DNA of 64,000 nt from Ariolimax columbianus (Eukaryota; Mollusca; Gastropoda; Stylommatophora; Arionidae), in contig JAVGWX010000006.1 in NCBI GenBank assembly GCA_036924085.1, positions 37,878,445 to 37,942,444 on the forward strand, read 5' to 3'. Position 1 is the stretch's first letter, and each line of letters begins with the position of its first letter. Positions 1 to 10,900 of the stretch are shown here, piece by piece. Under the pieces are notes generated by a model that saw only the letters and a program-made list of their open reading frames with translations, made no database searches and was not told the origin of the DNA. A program made the position numbers and the translations under genes.

Positions 1-957
1 GGTTGGGAGAGGTATCCTGTAACGTCCGGTGGAAGGAGGAGCGGGCAGGGGACGCCGGCTTCAGTCCGAGCAGGAAGGTCCTTGAGTAGTGATCATCTGG
101 ACTGGATTATGTTGTGCAGTTAAGCGGAACGTTGAACTACGTCATGGACTGGTCTCCCACGGCTTGAGCCAGGCATGAAATGCAGCATAACAATTATGAT
201 AACCGATCGAAAGCAGATGAATTCCACAGATCAAAGTCTTTGATACCACCTGGCGAAGGAGTTGTGAAATATAATCCAAACAGGAACGACCGTGACACAA
301 CTTGACAAAAACACATGAGCGAATCGAGAGCGCAGCCAATGAGGCGTAGTCATCTTTTTTACATTAAATGCATGTGATAAAATTGGATTGATCGTGGCTG
401 CTGATGAGAAAAGAATCATGCAAAATATTTATATTGTAAGTCCCACATGACGCGCTCGGATACAGGTTTCCATTAATGTTGGTGACCGGTGATAGGGAGG
501 TAATGAATGAGTCATTAGTAACGTTGGCTATATGCTTTACATGCGAGGAAGACAAGAAATTAATTAGTGAATGATAGAAAGGGTAGTGGTAGATCACTCT
601 CTTTTCTTGATCGGTGCGTTCCAGTCAATCCAGCTTTAAATTGGTACCTGACATACGACTATGAAAGTAAAAAGCAGCGAGGAAAGGAACTGGCAACCCT
701 TCTTCATACAAACTGTGGTTCAGTATATTTAAGTATTTAACAACTTAGTCTGGGATATATACGATCCTTGTATGATGGCTGGTCGAAGATGGAGCAGATT
801 CAATGAGCTCACAGCAGTCAGCTACTGATAGCTGGCTCCTTGCATTAGAGCTGAGCAACACTCTATTCTGCTTCCAAGCCGCAGCTCTGGAAACAGGATG
901 CACTAGTGTAGTCTGGCAAAAAGAATAGAGATCCCAGTGGGAAAGCAAACCCCGTAT
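1..957. other. No recognisable feature
   Basis: Only short ORFs on the minus strand (largest 77 codons at 364-597, unassigned) and no repeat match elsewhere in the window. Confidence 0.5.
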
Positions 958-1075
958 AAAAAAAATCGTCTGAAGTCCGATGTGTCGGTCCGAATGGTGG
1001 AGATATTACAGCTTGATTGTAAACTAAGTCATTACGTCATAAGGTCCTTTTGAGAACGACCGCAGAAGAACAACA
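958..1075 (+). repeat. Degenerate partial E1 copy
   Basis: Retains the TCTGAAGTC-GATGTGTCGG block, the AGCTTGATTGTAAACTA block and the GAACGACC-GAAGAA end of E1. The 5' half is missing. Confidence 0.5.
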
Positions 1076-1119
1076 ACAATACCTGTGGTGTAACTAACTG
1101 AGATCTGTTTAATAAGGGC

Positions 1120-1200
1120 ATTCTCAGACTCTCAATCCTTGCTTCCGTAGATACAGAAGAGATGGCTACAGTATTAGTGGATAGAATACATACAAGCCTT
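1120..1200 (+). repeat. Short repeat shared with 26885-26960
   Basis: Both contain GACTCTCAATCCTTGCT, then a CGGAAGGTGCAGAA-like block and AGTGGATA. Element type unknown. Confidence 0.4.
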
Positions 1201-2065
1201 AAACCTTGGAGGGTTGATCTGGATTTGTTGTCCTGATCAGATAGTGTTCAAGAAGGACAGATCCGACGCTCTCGCTACAACAACACTCACATAATGGACA
1301 TCAGGTATAGATAAAGGTAACATTGTGGGGTCGTCGATCAAAGATAGTCTCTATGATGAATTGCAGCCCAGATACTGTATCAATTTGAAATCAATCGTGG
1401 ATCGAACTAGAATCAACGTCTGATGTAGTAGAATAGTATTGCATGCAACCACCGACATTATAGGTATCCATACACTCGTAACTAGATAAAAGACACTTAG
1501 CGTGAATGTATTTTACCGAAGTACACATACGTTATTTAGACAGTGTGGTAGCGTTTGGCTGAAACTCACTTGTTTCATAATCACAACACGTCGGGTTCGA
1601 ATCCCGCCGTTTTCAGTTCGTTAGACACGGGTTTTCGTTCTTTGCATGATCGCTTCTTCAGGTACAGAAAGTAATGGCAACCTACCATGCAGCACACCTG
1701 TCAAGAAACATATATCAGCCAAATAGGTGGACTTTTTGTGTGAGCTACGTTCTGTAAATGACATTCTACTCACTTACCCTTACATATACGTCCATCCTAA
1801 ATCAACATAACGGCATTACTCATTTGGTAACTTGCTATTTATCAGAACGATTAATTTAACATTTCCTGTTATTTAGTATTACCAATTTGACATTTTGCGG
1901 TTGATAAGGCATTATGCATATTAAATGCTAGCCTTTTTTTCACTGTATACACGTTTCAATTGTCCTCGAACAAAGTATGTTATGCATGAAAAACATGTAC
2001 TTACCACTCACTTGCTTTATATTGTCAAAAGGCCTGTGTAAATTGTATACGTTTATAACCAATCT
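1200..2065. other. No gene; AT-rich
   Basis: Apart from the possible SINE head at 1545-1620, nothing recognisable. Confidence 0.5.
1545..1620 (+). repeat. Possible tRNA-derived SINE head
   Basis: A good B box, GGGTTCGAATCCC, at 1593-1605, with a weak A-box-like TGGTAGCGTTTGG 37 bp upstream. No cloverleaf with paired acceptor stem is seen, so it is not called a tRNA gene. Confidence 0.35.
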
Positions 2066-2390
2066 CACATGCTTCTGTGTTGTTAGTATTACTTTCTTGT
2101 TATATGTTAGAGGTGTGCTTCTACGTTGTTAGTATTACTTTCTTGTTATATGTTAGAGGTGTGCTTCTACGTTGTTAGTATTACTTTCTTGTTATATGTT
2201 AGAGGTGTGCTTCTACGTTGTTAGTATTACTTTCTTGTTATATGTTAGAGGTGTGCTTCTACGTTGTTAGTATTACTTTCTTGTTATATGTTAGAGGTCT
2301 GCGTCTACGTTTTTAGTATTACTTTCTTGTTATATGTTAGAGGTGTGCTTCTTTGTTTTTAGTATTGCATTAATGTTATTTGTTAGAGGT
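2066..2390. repeat. 46-bp minisatellite, about 7 copies
   Basis: The unit contains GTGTGCTTCTACGTTGTTAG and TATTACTTTCTTGTTATATG. Inner copies are nearly identical; the outer ones at both ends are diverged. Confidence 0.95.
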
Positions 2391-3250
2391 TTTCTTCCCT
2401 TTGGTGATGCATGATCTTTTCAACTAACTAGTCTAGTTGGTAAAAAACAAAGAACATAGAGAGTGGTCTTTATCTACCTTGATAAACGAAGAGCAACAGC
2501 TCAATTTGTTTTATTTTTTAGAGCGTGATAACTTTCATATCATGTAGCAACGTTGTGAGTAGGCGGTAATGATGTCAGGCTCTTGACTAATTGCATTTTG
2601 GTTCAAACCTGCGACAAATCCTGGGTTATTTTCTAAAAAAAGTAACAAAAAAACAAAAAAATCTGCACACTGCATAGCGACTAAAAGACAAACCAGCTTT
2701 CATCCTTCAACCCGGCGCACACCGGAATAAATGCGAATAAACATCTCAGTAATAGTTTTCTTTTATTCTGTAGCAATTAGCCTGGGCTAGTCTTTAGCAG
2801 TTCTATTGTCGTAGATGTGCCGTATGTTTGATGGTCTGGTTTGTTAGATACATCTTGCCCTTTAACTTTTCATGTTATATTCAAAAAGTATTTAAGCCTG
2901 TTTACCAGAAGCAATGGAGTACTTTCAACTAGTCAGATAACCTTAATAATGCAACAAAAAGGTGATTTAAAAATACAACAATACTAAAGAAATGCACTAC
3001 AAACTATTGGGGATGTTGTGCGAGATATTAACAACTATTTTCAGATTGACCGCCACAACACCGCTGTTTCATCCTACTTTATAGTCGCTTAAACTGTGAA
3101 GGTTTACTCAGAAACCTAGTATGTTAAAATGCAGTTTTGTGCTTTTGCAATTACTGGTCATAGCGAAGGGAATTGATCACGCCGACAAAGCTGATGGAAA
3201 CTGTCACGTAACGTCCAAGTGTTGTCCACTAGACGTCCGTCTAAACCAGT
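2391..3250. other. No gene
   Basis: A degenerate B-box-like GGTTCAAACCTG at about 2600 has no partner A box. The sequence ends at the first copy of the CAAACGTCATTC target at 3251. Confidence 0.5.
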
Positions 3251-3262
3251 CAAACGTCATTC

Positions 3263-3607
3263 TTCTTCTTCTTCTTCTTGGTTCGTTCTCAATCTCCCAC
3301 TACCAAACCCTAAAAGGGCTTAAGTAGCAGAATGTAGTCCAGAGAACGGAATGCGTTGTGTCGTAGTTTACAGCTTGGCTGCGATATTTGCACCTTTTGG
3401 TCCAACACATCCGACTTCAGCAAGCGTTTTTTGAGTACCGGGTTAGCATTCACTCTTTGATCCCTTCTCCTTAGCCAGTCTGTTCTGATGCAGCCTGTTA
3501 TCCAGGATCACCACGTGGAGGTGTAGAAGGGTCTTGGCAGCTATGGTTCGCTGGCCCTGACGCTAGCAATCAGCTATGGGTCGCTGACTGCTGCAGCATC
3601 TTGATCC
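3263..3607 (-). repeat. E1 short retroposon with (GAA)n tail
   Basis: First of about eight dispersed copies of a ~350-bp sequence. The minus-strand end carries (GAA)n at 3263-3281. CAAACGTCATTC lies on both sides (3251-3262 and 3608-3619), i.e. a target duplication. One reading frame contains LLKSDVL-type peptide also found at the 5' end of the long LINE at 49783-53990, suggesting derivation from LINE 5' sequence. Confidence 0.75.
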
Positions 3608-3619
3608 CAAACGTCATTC

Positions 3620-5283
3620 TTCTTCTTCTTCTTCTGCGTACACAGTCAGACAGTAACCATTATTTTTTCGAAAAAAGCGGCGGTCATCCTGAGACTCTCG
3701 CCACTACCATAGAGCTTGTCTTGCAGTTCCACTGGCAATGGCCACATCTGCTCTCTCTGATCCCCGTATGTCGGGCAGTTCTGCAGCAGATGTTCAGTGG
3801 TCATTTTACCAGTACCGCACGGGCATTCGTCGGTACACCCTATCTTCAATTTGTTGAATAGGTGGTACCTCAGTCTATTGTGGCCAGTGCGAAGTCTGAA
3901 GACAACGACCTGCTCTCTTCGGTTCAACTGGTAATAGGCATCGTTTTTGGTGTAACCAGTATGTTCGGTTTCCCATTTGGTCATGTACCTGGCTTTGATA
4001 AGCCGTTTTGACTCTTCGTACGTCATACTGGTATCTGTTTGTGGTAGCCTTGCACCTTCTTTTGCCAGTCTGTCTGCCTCCTCGTTGCCTTGGATGTTGC
4101 AGTGTGACGGAACCCACTGTACCACTACCCTTTTTGGTGCGGACAGCTGGCACAGTTTGCAGAGTGCTGCTCTTAAGTCATTAGGCTCAGTGTTTTTCTG
4201 GCTTTTTAGCGCTGTGACTACGGCGAGAGCATCTGTCAGCAAGACTATGTGGCTCTCATTTTCACTGTGTGTTGCCATTTCTTCCACTGCCGCCCTCAGT
4301 GCCTCTGCCTCCGCTCTGAAATTGCTTGTGTACTTACCAGTAGCGAATGACAGTGTTATTTTTCTGCCATTTGGTAGGTTCAGGAATGCTCCTGCCCCTC
4401 CGTTCTGTGTAGTGTTTGTTACAGAACCGTCGGTGTATGCATGGGTCCAGTCCATGCTTGGGTAGCTTTTCGTTATGAAGCTTAGGGTAGTGTCTCTCCT
4501 TTCTTTTTCGGTCTGGCAGTTTTTGTTTGCAATACCTGGTATATTTTCTACCACCTCTGGAAATATATCCTGCCTCCAAGTAGGTTTTCGTACAGTAGTG
4601 ATGGGTTTTGGTGTTGTTAGTGCGTTTATGGGATCTTCGTGCATCTTTGCTTTGGCTATTTCTGCAAAGTTTCTCCGCTTTAGTTTCCCAGTTCCCAAAT
4701 TGTTTAGCCTCTGGTACATTGGATGGTCCGTCAGTCTTCGGAGTTTCTCTGACTGCAGCTGGGCTCTGCAGTCTCTTCTGTCGGTCATGGATTGCAGTTT
4801 TGTAATCTTTTCAAGTTCTACAATTGGCGTTGACTTCATGCCACCTGTTATAATTCTCATGGCTTGGTTTTGAAGTTTGTTAACTTTATCGAAGTTCGCC
4901 TTCGCTGCTGTTGTCCATCCCGCGATGCCATACTCGAGAACTGGTCTCACTCTTCCAGTGTACAGTTTCTTTAGTATGCCTTCGTCTGCTCCCCAGCTTG
5001 TGCCAGCAAGTTTCCTCATGATCGCCATTCTTTCTCTGGCTTTCATTCGGTTTCTCTCAATCTGACTTTTCCATGTCATGCGCCGATCAAATGTGACTCC
5101 CAGATAGGTTGGGTTGTCGTTTGGCTGCAGGATTTTGCCATTTAGGCTTAATTTGGTACTTTGGGGTTTTAATGAGAGCGAGAATATTGTGCACGTGGTT
5201 TTCTCCTCGTTTATTTTGACCAGCCATGAGTTCGCCCACTCTTCCAGCGATGTTAGGGCCGTTTGCATCCGATTTCTTGCTAC
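3620..5283 (-). mobile_element. 5'-truncated LINE, reverse transcriptase C-terminus plus RNase H, intact frame
   Basis: An open frame (546 codons, the first ones in flanking DNA) runs from 5283 down to a stop at 3646. It starts just after the RT catalytic core. Visible parts are the RT thumb/connection (residues about 5-280), RNase H (about 282-415, with YTDGS, the acidic E near 326, LLTDA near 352, PSHC near 395 and EEADRLA near 405) and a C-terminal knuckle C-x3-C-x-C-x7-H-x4-C (about 484-504). The element ends in (GAA)n at 3620-3635. CAAACGTCATTC flanks it at 3608-3619 and 5284-5295. The domain order is that of I/Jockey-type non-LTR elements with RNase H; the precise clade is not settled here. 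It is 5'-truncated and not autonomous. The antisense 162-codon frame in this and sister copies is a shadow. Confidence 0.9.
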
Positions 5284-5295
5284 CAAACGTCATTC

Positions 5296-5760
5296 AATAC
5301 CAGAGTGTTGTTGGGGATTAAGTGTGACCCCTGTCTGTCTGTACGGTTCAGAGACTTGGATCCAATTTAAACAGAACATATCAAGACTCGATGTCTTTCG
5401 CATGCGCAACCAGCGACGCACCCTCGCTATCCGGTGCTTCGAGGTCTCAGCAATGACGAGTCTTTGCTGCACACTCTGGTCCGCCGCCTCCTGTCTGTGT
5501 TTTGTGACGCGGTTCGCCCGGAACCAGAAGTTCCGGCTCATCAAATCATGTCAAAGTCAGCTATGTGTAGCAGCGGTCTCCCACTGGACGGCTCGACGCG
5601 TGGTAGGGGTCGTCACGGTTCAACAGGGGCTCCGATTGATAGCAGTCTTTCCTTTGGCATTGGACGAGGTTTGGCTACAAGCCTCAGCAGTTGGACATGG
5701 TAGAGGTCGATCGACGCAACGGGCCTAAATGCCTAGGCGAACATTATTATATAGATTTAA
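5296..5760 (+). pseudogene. Decayed non-LTR RT C-terminal fragment
   Basis: The frame gives YGSETW followed by FRMRNQRR and then a degraded region ending in a CGACGCAACGGGCC-type terminus also seen near 21590 and 63450. These are conserved C-terminal blocks of non-LTR reverse transcriptases common in invertebrates. Frames shift several times. Part of the same element may lie left of 3251, where the empty target site would join. Confidence 0.6.
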
Positions 5761-5954
5761 TTTTTTTTCTTCAGTTTGTGGAGAACGTCTTTTTCTTACA
5801 CCATCATGTCTTCCATTATTATTAATCAAGTGCTCATTTGAAGCTGAGAAAACTGCATCTTGTTGAAACCGTGAATCCATCAAGACATATTGCTGACATT
5901 ACAATTCAGTCATCACTGCCAGACTGTACTAGCTCACCAATTCGCACGCGTAAA

Positions 5955-6190
5955 CTAGTGGACACAATGGACTACTTTAATCGATACCGGTACAACTTTA
6001 TAAGTGGACACAATACAATATTTTTATTAATACCAGTATAACTTTCAAAGTGGACATGATACAGTACTTTAATTATTAAAAAAGTACAACTTTACAAGTG
6101 GACATGATGCAGTACTTTATTAATACTATTAAAGTACATCTTTATAAGTGGACATGATACAGTACTTAAATCAATACCAGTACAACATTA
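5955..6190. repeat. ~47-bp minisatellite, about 5 diverged copies
   Basis: Units carry AAGTGGACATGATACAGTAC and TTAATACCAGTACAACTTTA with small length changes. Confidence 0.85.
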
Positions 6191-6514
6191 TACGATATTC
6201 ACTAATTTCAAATTAATCTATTCGGGAAATGAACGACTCGTACTTTATGGCGTGCATGTTTCAACTACTACAGTGATGTTACCATGGTACGTGCAGACAT
6301 GTTGAGCATATAAATTTAGTTCAAAATATGAATACCACATTTAGCATAAATACGTTGCATTAGTTTCTCACATATCGTATGTAAATATTGTTGTCTGCAG
6401 CTCCATCGTAAAATTCTAGTTGACGATGTGGTTTGTGAGCTCTGCTTTATTTGGTGAGACAGAAAGAGGCATTTGAAACTACAGTTTTCACAGAAATAAG
6501 TAAACAAGAGGCTA
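6191..6514. other. Nothing seen
   Basis: AT-rich with no repeat match or useful ORF. Confidence 0.5.
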
Positions 6515-7190
6515 CTATTTGATGCAGCTCAGTTCAGTTCAATTGCCAAATATGCATCGAAGGTCGGCTACAATGGATCTTCCGTATACTCTATCTCATG
6601 TCGTAATTGTGCCAATTGAGAGGATTTTTTCCAGTCGAACTCCTGATGTTATCCACCCACTTAAAATGTCTGCCTCTTTGCACAACTGCCTTCCATCCTG
6701 CCCTACAGTATGGTCTTCAACAAGGAGGCATGTCTTATTATATGACCAAAAAGACGTAACTATCTAACCCTGATTTCGGTCAGTAATTCTCCTTTTGCCC
6801 CCAACTTGTTCAATACCTTCAAATTTGTTTTCTTCTCTTTCCAAGAAATGCGACCTAATCTTATAAATGCCCATATTTCGAAGTCTTCAATACTATTTTC
6901 TAACTTGTTATTCATTGTCCATATTTCTGCACGATAAAGTAGTGACGAGTATATAAGTGTCAATTCTCATTTTCAAATTCTGATTTACCCATTTGGATGT
7001 CAGAATATATCGCATGTTGTCGAACACCATCCTGGCCATACCTTTACTCTTTCTGACTTCTTTTTCACCTCTGTCTTGCTCCCTTACTATATGACCTACA
7101 TAGAAGAAACTCTGAATCTGTTCAAATAGTTTATCTTTTATTTGTATCTGCAGAAATGGTTTCTTGTCGCTTTCCCCAATTATCATAGTT
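6515..7190 (-). pseudogene. RTE-like LINE fragment, C-terminal and 3' region
   Basis: Minus frames give FYVGHIVRE, RKSKGMARMVFDNMR and GRISWKEKKTN, conserved in C-terminal parts of RTE-type reverse transcriptases. Below 6770 a non-coding tail matches 38640-38950. Stops and a frame change between 6960 and 6910 show decay. Confidence 0.7.
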
Positions 7191-7644
7191 TTTGTTTCGT
7201 TTGTTTATGTTTAATCCTGACTCTTGACATCTGGTGTATATTGATGTAGAATGATGACAATACAGATAGGAAGGGAAAACAAATTTACCCACATACGTAT
7301 ACATTTAACAGCGAAAATGAACGTTCTCTTGTCTAAGTGTTTGTATTGCCTACGAGTATTGAAACTCTGATAAAGTTAGCATAGTTGTGATACTCAAATT
7401 TATTGACCTGCTGAAACTAGTCAAGTACTTTTTCATAGAAAATCAGACGATATCACATAAATTAAAAAAGATATTGTCTGAATGAAGCCATTAGTATATA
7501 TGTACAGAGTGTACAGGTTTTGTACGTATGATAGGCATATGTGATTTGTCTATTCAGAATGTGGGGCATTGTTGTTGCAAATGTACATCAAATTTTCTCC
7601 CGGTTCCAATGTCTCTTTCGAATATAGTTACCATAACACTCTTC
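7191..7644. other. Nothing seen downstream of the ten-cysteine gene
   Basis: AT-rich, no frame above 60 codons. The gene's 3' UTR may extend into it if the candidate signal at 7645-7650 is not used. Confidence 0.45.
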
Positions 7645-7650
7645 TTTATT
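7645..7650 (-). terminator. Candidate polyadenylation signal AATAAA
   Basis: AATAAA on the minus strand, about 256 nt past the stop codon of the ten-cysteine protein gene. It is the first perfect AATAAA that I see downstream. The region is AT-rich, so chance occurrence is possible. Confidence 0.3.
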
Positions 7651-7905
7651 TCTCTTCATTAATTTGTTTTATATTATATGTCTCTCTGTTGTAATTTGAA
7701 TGGAGAATGAAGACTATTTCTTTTCTTTTGAAATAGTTATGTACAATAATTTGTAGTGGCGATCTAAGTGCTCTGTTTCTTCCTTATTTCTGATAAACCC
7801 TTTGGTCAGTTTTGTAAGTTAAACATATTCAAACTGATGACTATTAATTGGGGATAACAGTACATTTTATGACGGACAACCGTCCTTTACGCATGCATCT
7901 GTTAG

Positions 7906-10900
7906 TTATTCTGTAATATCCCTGACACATTTGATGTTGTATGTGTAGCCAGGTTTCGGAGCAATAAGCATCCTTTTCTGGACGTTATCCACAGAAGCGT
8001 CACCAATGGGGATCTCAACAGCCATGCAAGAGTACCCCGGGTAACAGCTGCAGAATCCATTAATTTTCCCGAAAATATCGCAAGGTGCATCTTCTTCTAT
8101 GTAAGGTTGGCACGTCCCTGGAGAGGCAGCTCTTCTGCTAACTACCATGTATTCATTGGGGATCTGACAGCACGCCTCGTCTCCGCAGTCGATGTCTGAA
8201 GAACATTGTTTACCTACTTGCGCCTGTAATAACGTATGTGATAAAACATGAATGAAGGGGTTGAAGAAACAGTTAGACATGCCATCGTCTGATTACTAAT
8301 GCAGAAAAAACAATATAGGGAAATTATGGGTTCAAACTGGCTAGAAACTAGGAGTGCATCAAATATTCGTTCAGTATTCGTTCCGGCGCCAAATGGCGCA
8401 TTCAATAAGTTGTCTGTAATCGGTCGAACAGTACGCTGTATTCGAATTCGAAATTTACAATGTCCCGCACTGCCGCCGGCAATATAGTATCAGGCAACAT
8501 ATGTTATCGTATTGGCACAAAACGTTGAGAGCCTTGCTTTCTAAAAGCAAATTTGTGGTTAATGCTGCATGCAACGAGTATTGAACTTGGTTACTTTATA
8601 TAGCCCTATATTTTATATAATTTAAAGGATTCTTGGTAGGGGATACACCGAAATTTGATTCTCTGTTATACAAACAATTGTGTAGATGTTTGGTGCACAT
8701 AAATAGTACTAAAACAAGTGTTGAAATTTTGAAAAGCTGCAGCCCTTAGAAAAAGAACGTAATTTTTGTCAAAAACTTGTTGAATCTTAGGGCATCAACA
8801 CAAAAGGCAAAGGCAGCCGTCCATCGCAGACGATGATGGCTTAATATTATTTGCTAGCGGTATTTTTTATTAAGGATTAACTGCGCTACTTTTTATCCTC
8901 ACTCTCTAGTCTCGAGCCGCCCGACCCCAGTGGCAAGTCAAGGACAAGACGACTAGGGGGCGACTATTAGATGCAGGGGACTCAGCATCAAGCACCCGTG
9001 AAAATGAGGACAAAGTCTGGAGTCGAACCCACACCACCTGATCACAAGCCCGACAGCTTAACCTCTTCGTCACGGAATCCTCTCATCAACACAACGTATT
9101 AAACAAACTGGTATCATTATTCGCGTCTGTCTTTCATAAACGGTCTAAATGTTATGTGTTTCTATTCGAATACGTTTGAATATTAAAAACCAGTTCTCGG
9201 TACATCTGTAGTAGAATCATTATTTATTAGCATAAAGCAAGAAGATTGTGTTCAACAACATACTATAGACATATGAGTGCAAGTAATGTTAGTCCGTTAT
9301 CAGACACTGCTGTCAGGGATGGGGTGTTCAAGACTGCAACTAGGCATCCCCATTTCATCAGATAGCGTTGTCAGGTTAATCCTTTGTTGTTCTACCTTTC
9401 CATACAGTGAGCCACGAATCTCTATACGTTTGGGTCGAGTTGTGTGTTTTATACAACCAGATGGGTCGCCTCCATGAAGTGACATGTCAGTCGCAGTTCC
9501 TCAATGGTTCCCCACAATTTGTCCTGTATGTTTCTTTCCTAGGGCTAGATTCTCTCACGGGAGCCGTGGTGCAGTGTACATGTTTGCAATATGTGTTCTG
9601 GAGTCTGGGATTGAGCCCTGTATAATTCTCGTGGGAACTGAAACCTATACAAAACAATAGACGTGTTTACTTACGACATCTGTCTTGTCAACATCTTGAT
9701 TCTTATGAAAACAGAATACTACAATTGCCCCCATCAGAACAGATCATTGCAGACCAAATGCATACATGCATAAAATGAAAGCAGCACAGACTGCACAATG
9801 CACATGTCAGAGAGAACTCCAGAGCACATCCTGCAAACATGTCCAATACACCAAGGCTCCCGTGAGAAGACCTGACCCGAGAAAAGAAACATACAGGACA
9901 AACTGTCGGGAACCATTGAGGACCTGCTACTGACTGTCACTTCATGGAGGTGGCCCATCTGGTTGTATAAAACGAGCATACGAAACCGAACGCAAAGAAG
10001 AAGAAGATTCTTATGACGATTAGAACCACCCGTGATTGAAAGTAAGTAGTAGGATATGAGCACCAAAATACGTGATCCGCTCTAGCAGTGGAATTTATGT
10101 ACCATTTTATTTACACAGCCAGGCTGCCAGCCCCATATACAACCATTTTTAGTCGTTTCGAAAAGGCGTTAATGGTGATTGCAGCTCATATAATCTTAGC
10201 TCCAAGAGAATCCCACCCGTGAAACAGCTATATCGCACAACAGATAATATGTGAAGGGGAATTTGTGGCAGTAACATCGTGTCTTGGTTATGTAATTAGT
10301 GGAAGACAAAGCGTCGTTGATGAACTACATCGTGTGAGACCAGCAAGCGTGGCAACTGACATAGTGAAACAGCAGATCGACCAGCTAGTCCGTGGCAACA
10401 GTAAAGTCACGTTTATTGAAATAGCTGCTGATTTCAACATGAGCCAAAGCGCTGCATACACAAATTGTCTCCGAAGACCTCGGTTATAGAAAAAGTGTGT
10501 AGAAGATGGGTCCCAAGGTAGCTGACAAGCAGGTATTGGAGGTGATAAAAAAATTGGTAAACGGTCATAGTAGAACAAGACTATTTTCTAGAGGGTATCC
10601 ACAAGCTAGTGGACAAATGTACAAAGCGTGTTGCCCGGCACGGGAACTATGTCGACAAATAGGACACAAAAATGTCTGATTTGCATTTCTGCAAATATGT
10701 TATTAATAGAATTTATGTTACTCAATGACTCTGTCCCGTATATTGTTTCTAGAGCAAATGCCTACATATGTAAATCTAGTCAATGAAAAAGAGGAGCATT
10801 AGGACACAGAAGATAGTCGTAAACGACACAATAGATTATTAGAACATGGAAAATGGTGGAACATAGAAGACTATCGTCAGTGCTAAAGTAGATCTCTAGC

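Noticed and set aside
3977..4465. 162-codon ORF recurring antisense in three LINE copies (3977-4465, 22894-23382, 27170-27658)
   Set aside because: It is the complement of the RNase H frame; conservation follows from recent copying of the LINE.
7906..8280. Ten-cysteine protein as a single-exon ORF starting at Met 8280
   Set aside because: The cysteine domain begins right after a splice acceptor at 8224, and a phase-matched signal exon with donor and TATA box exists at 12441; the upstream part of the ORF is best read as intron.
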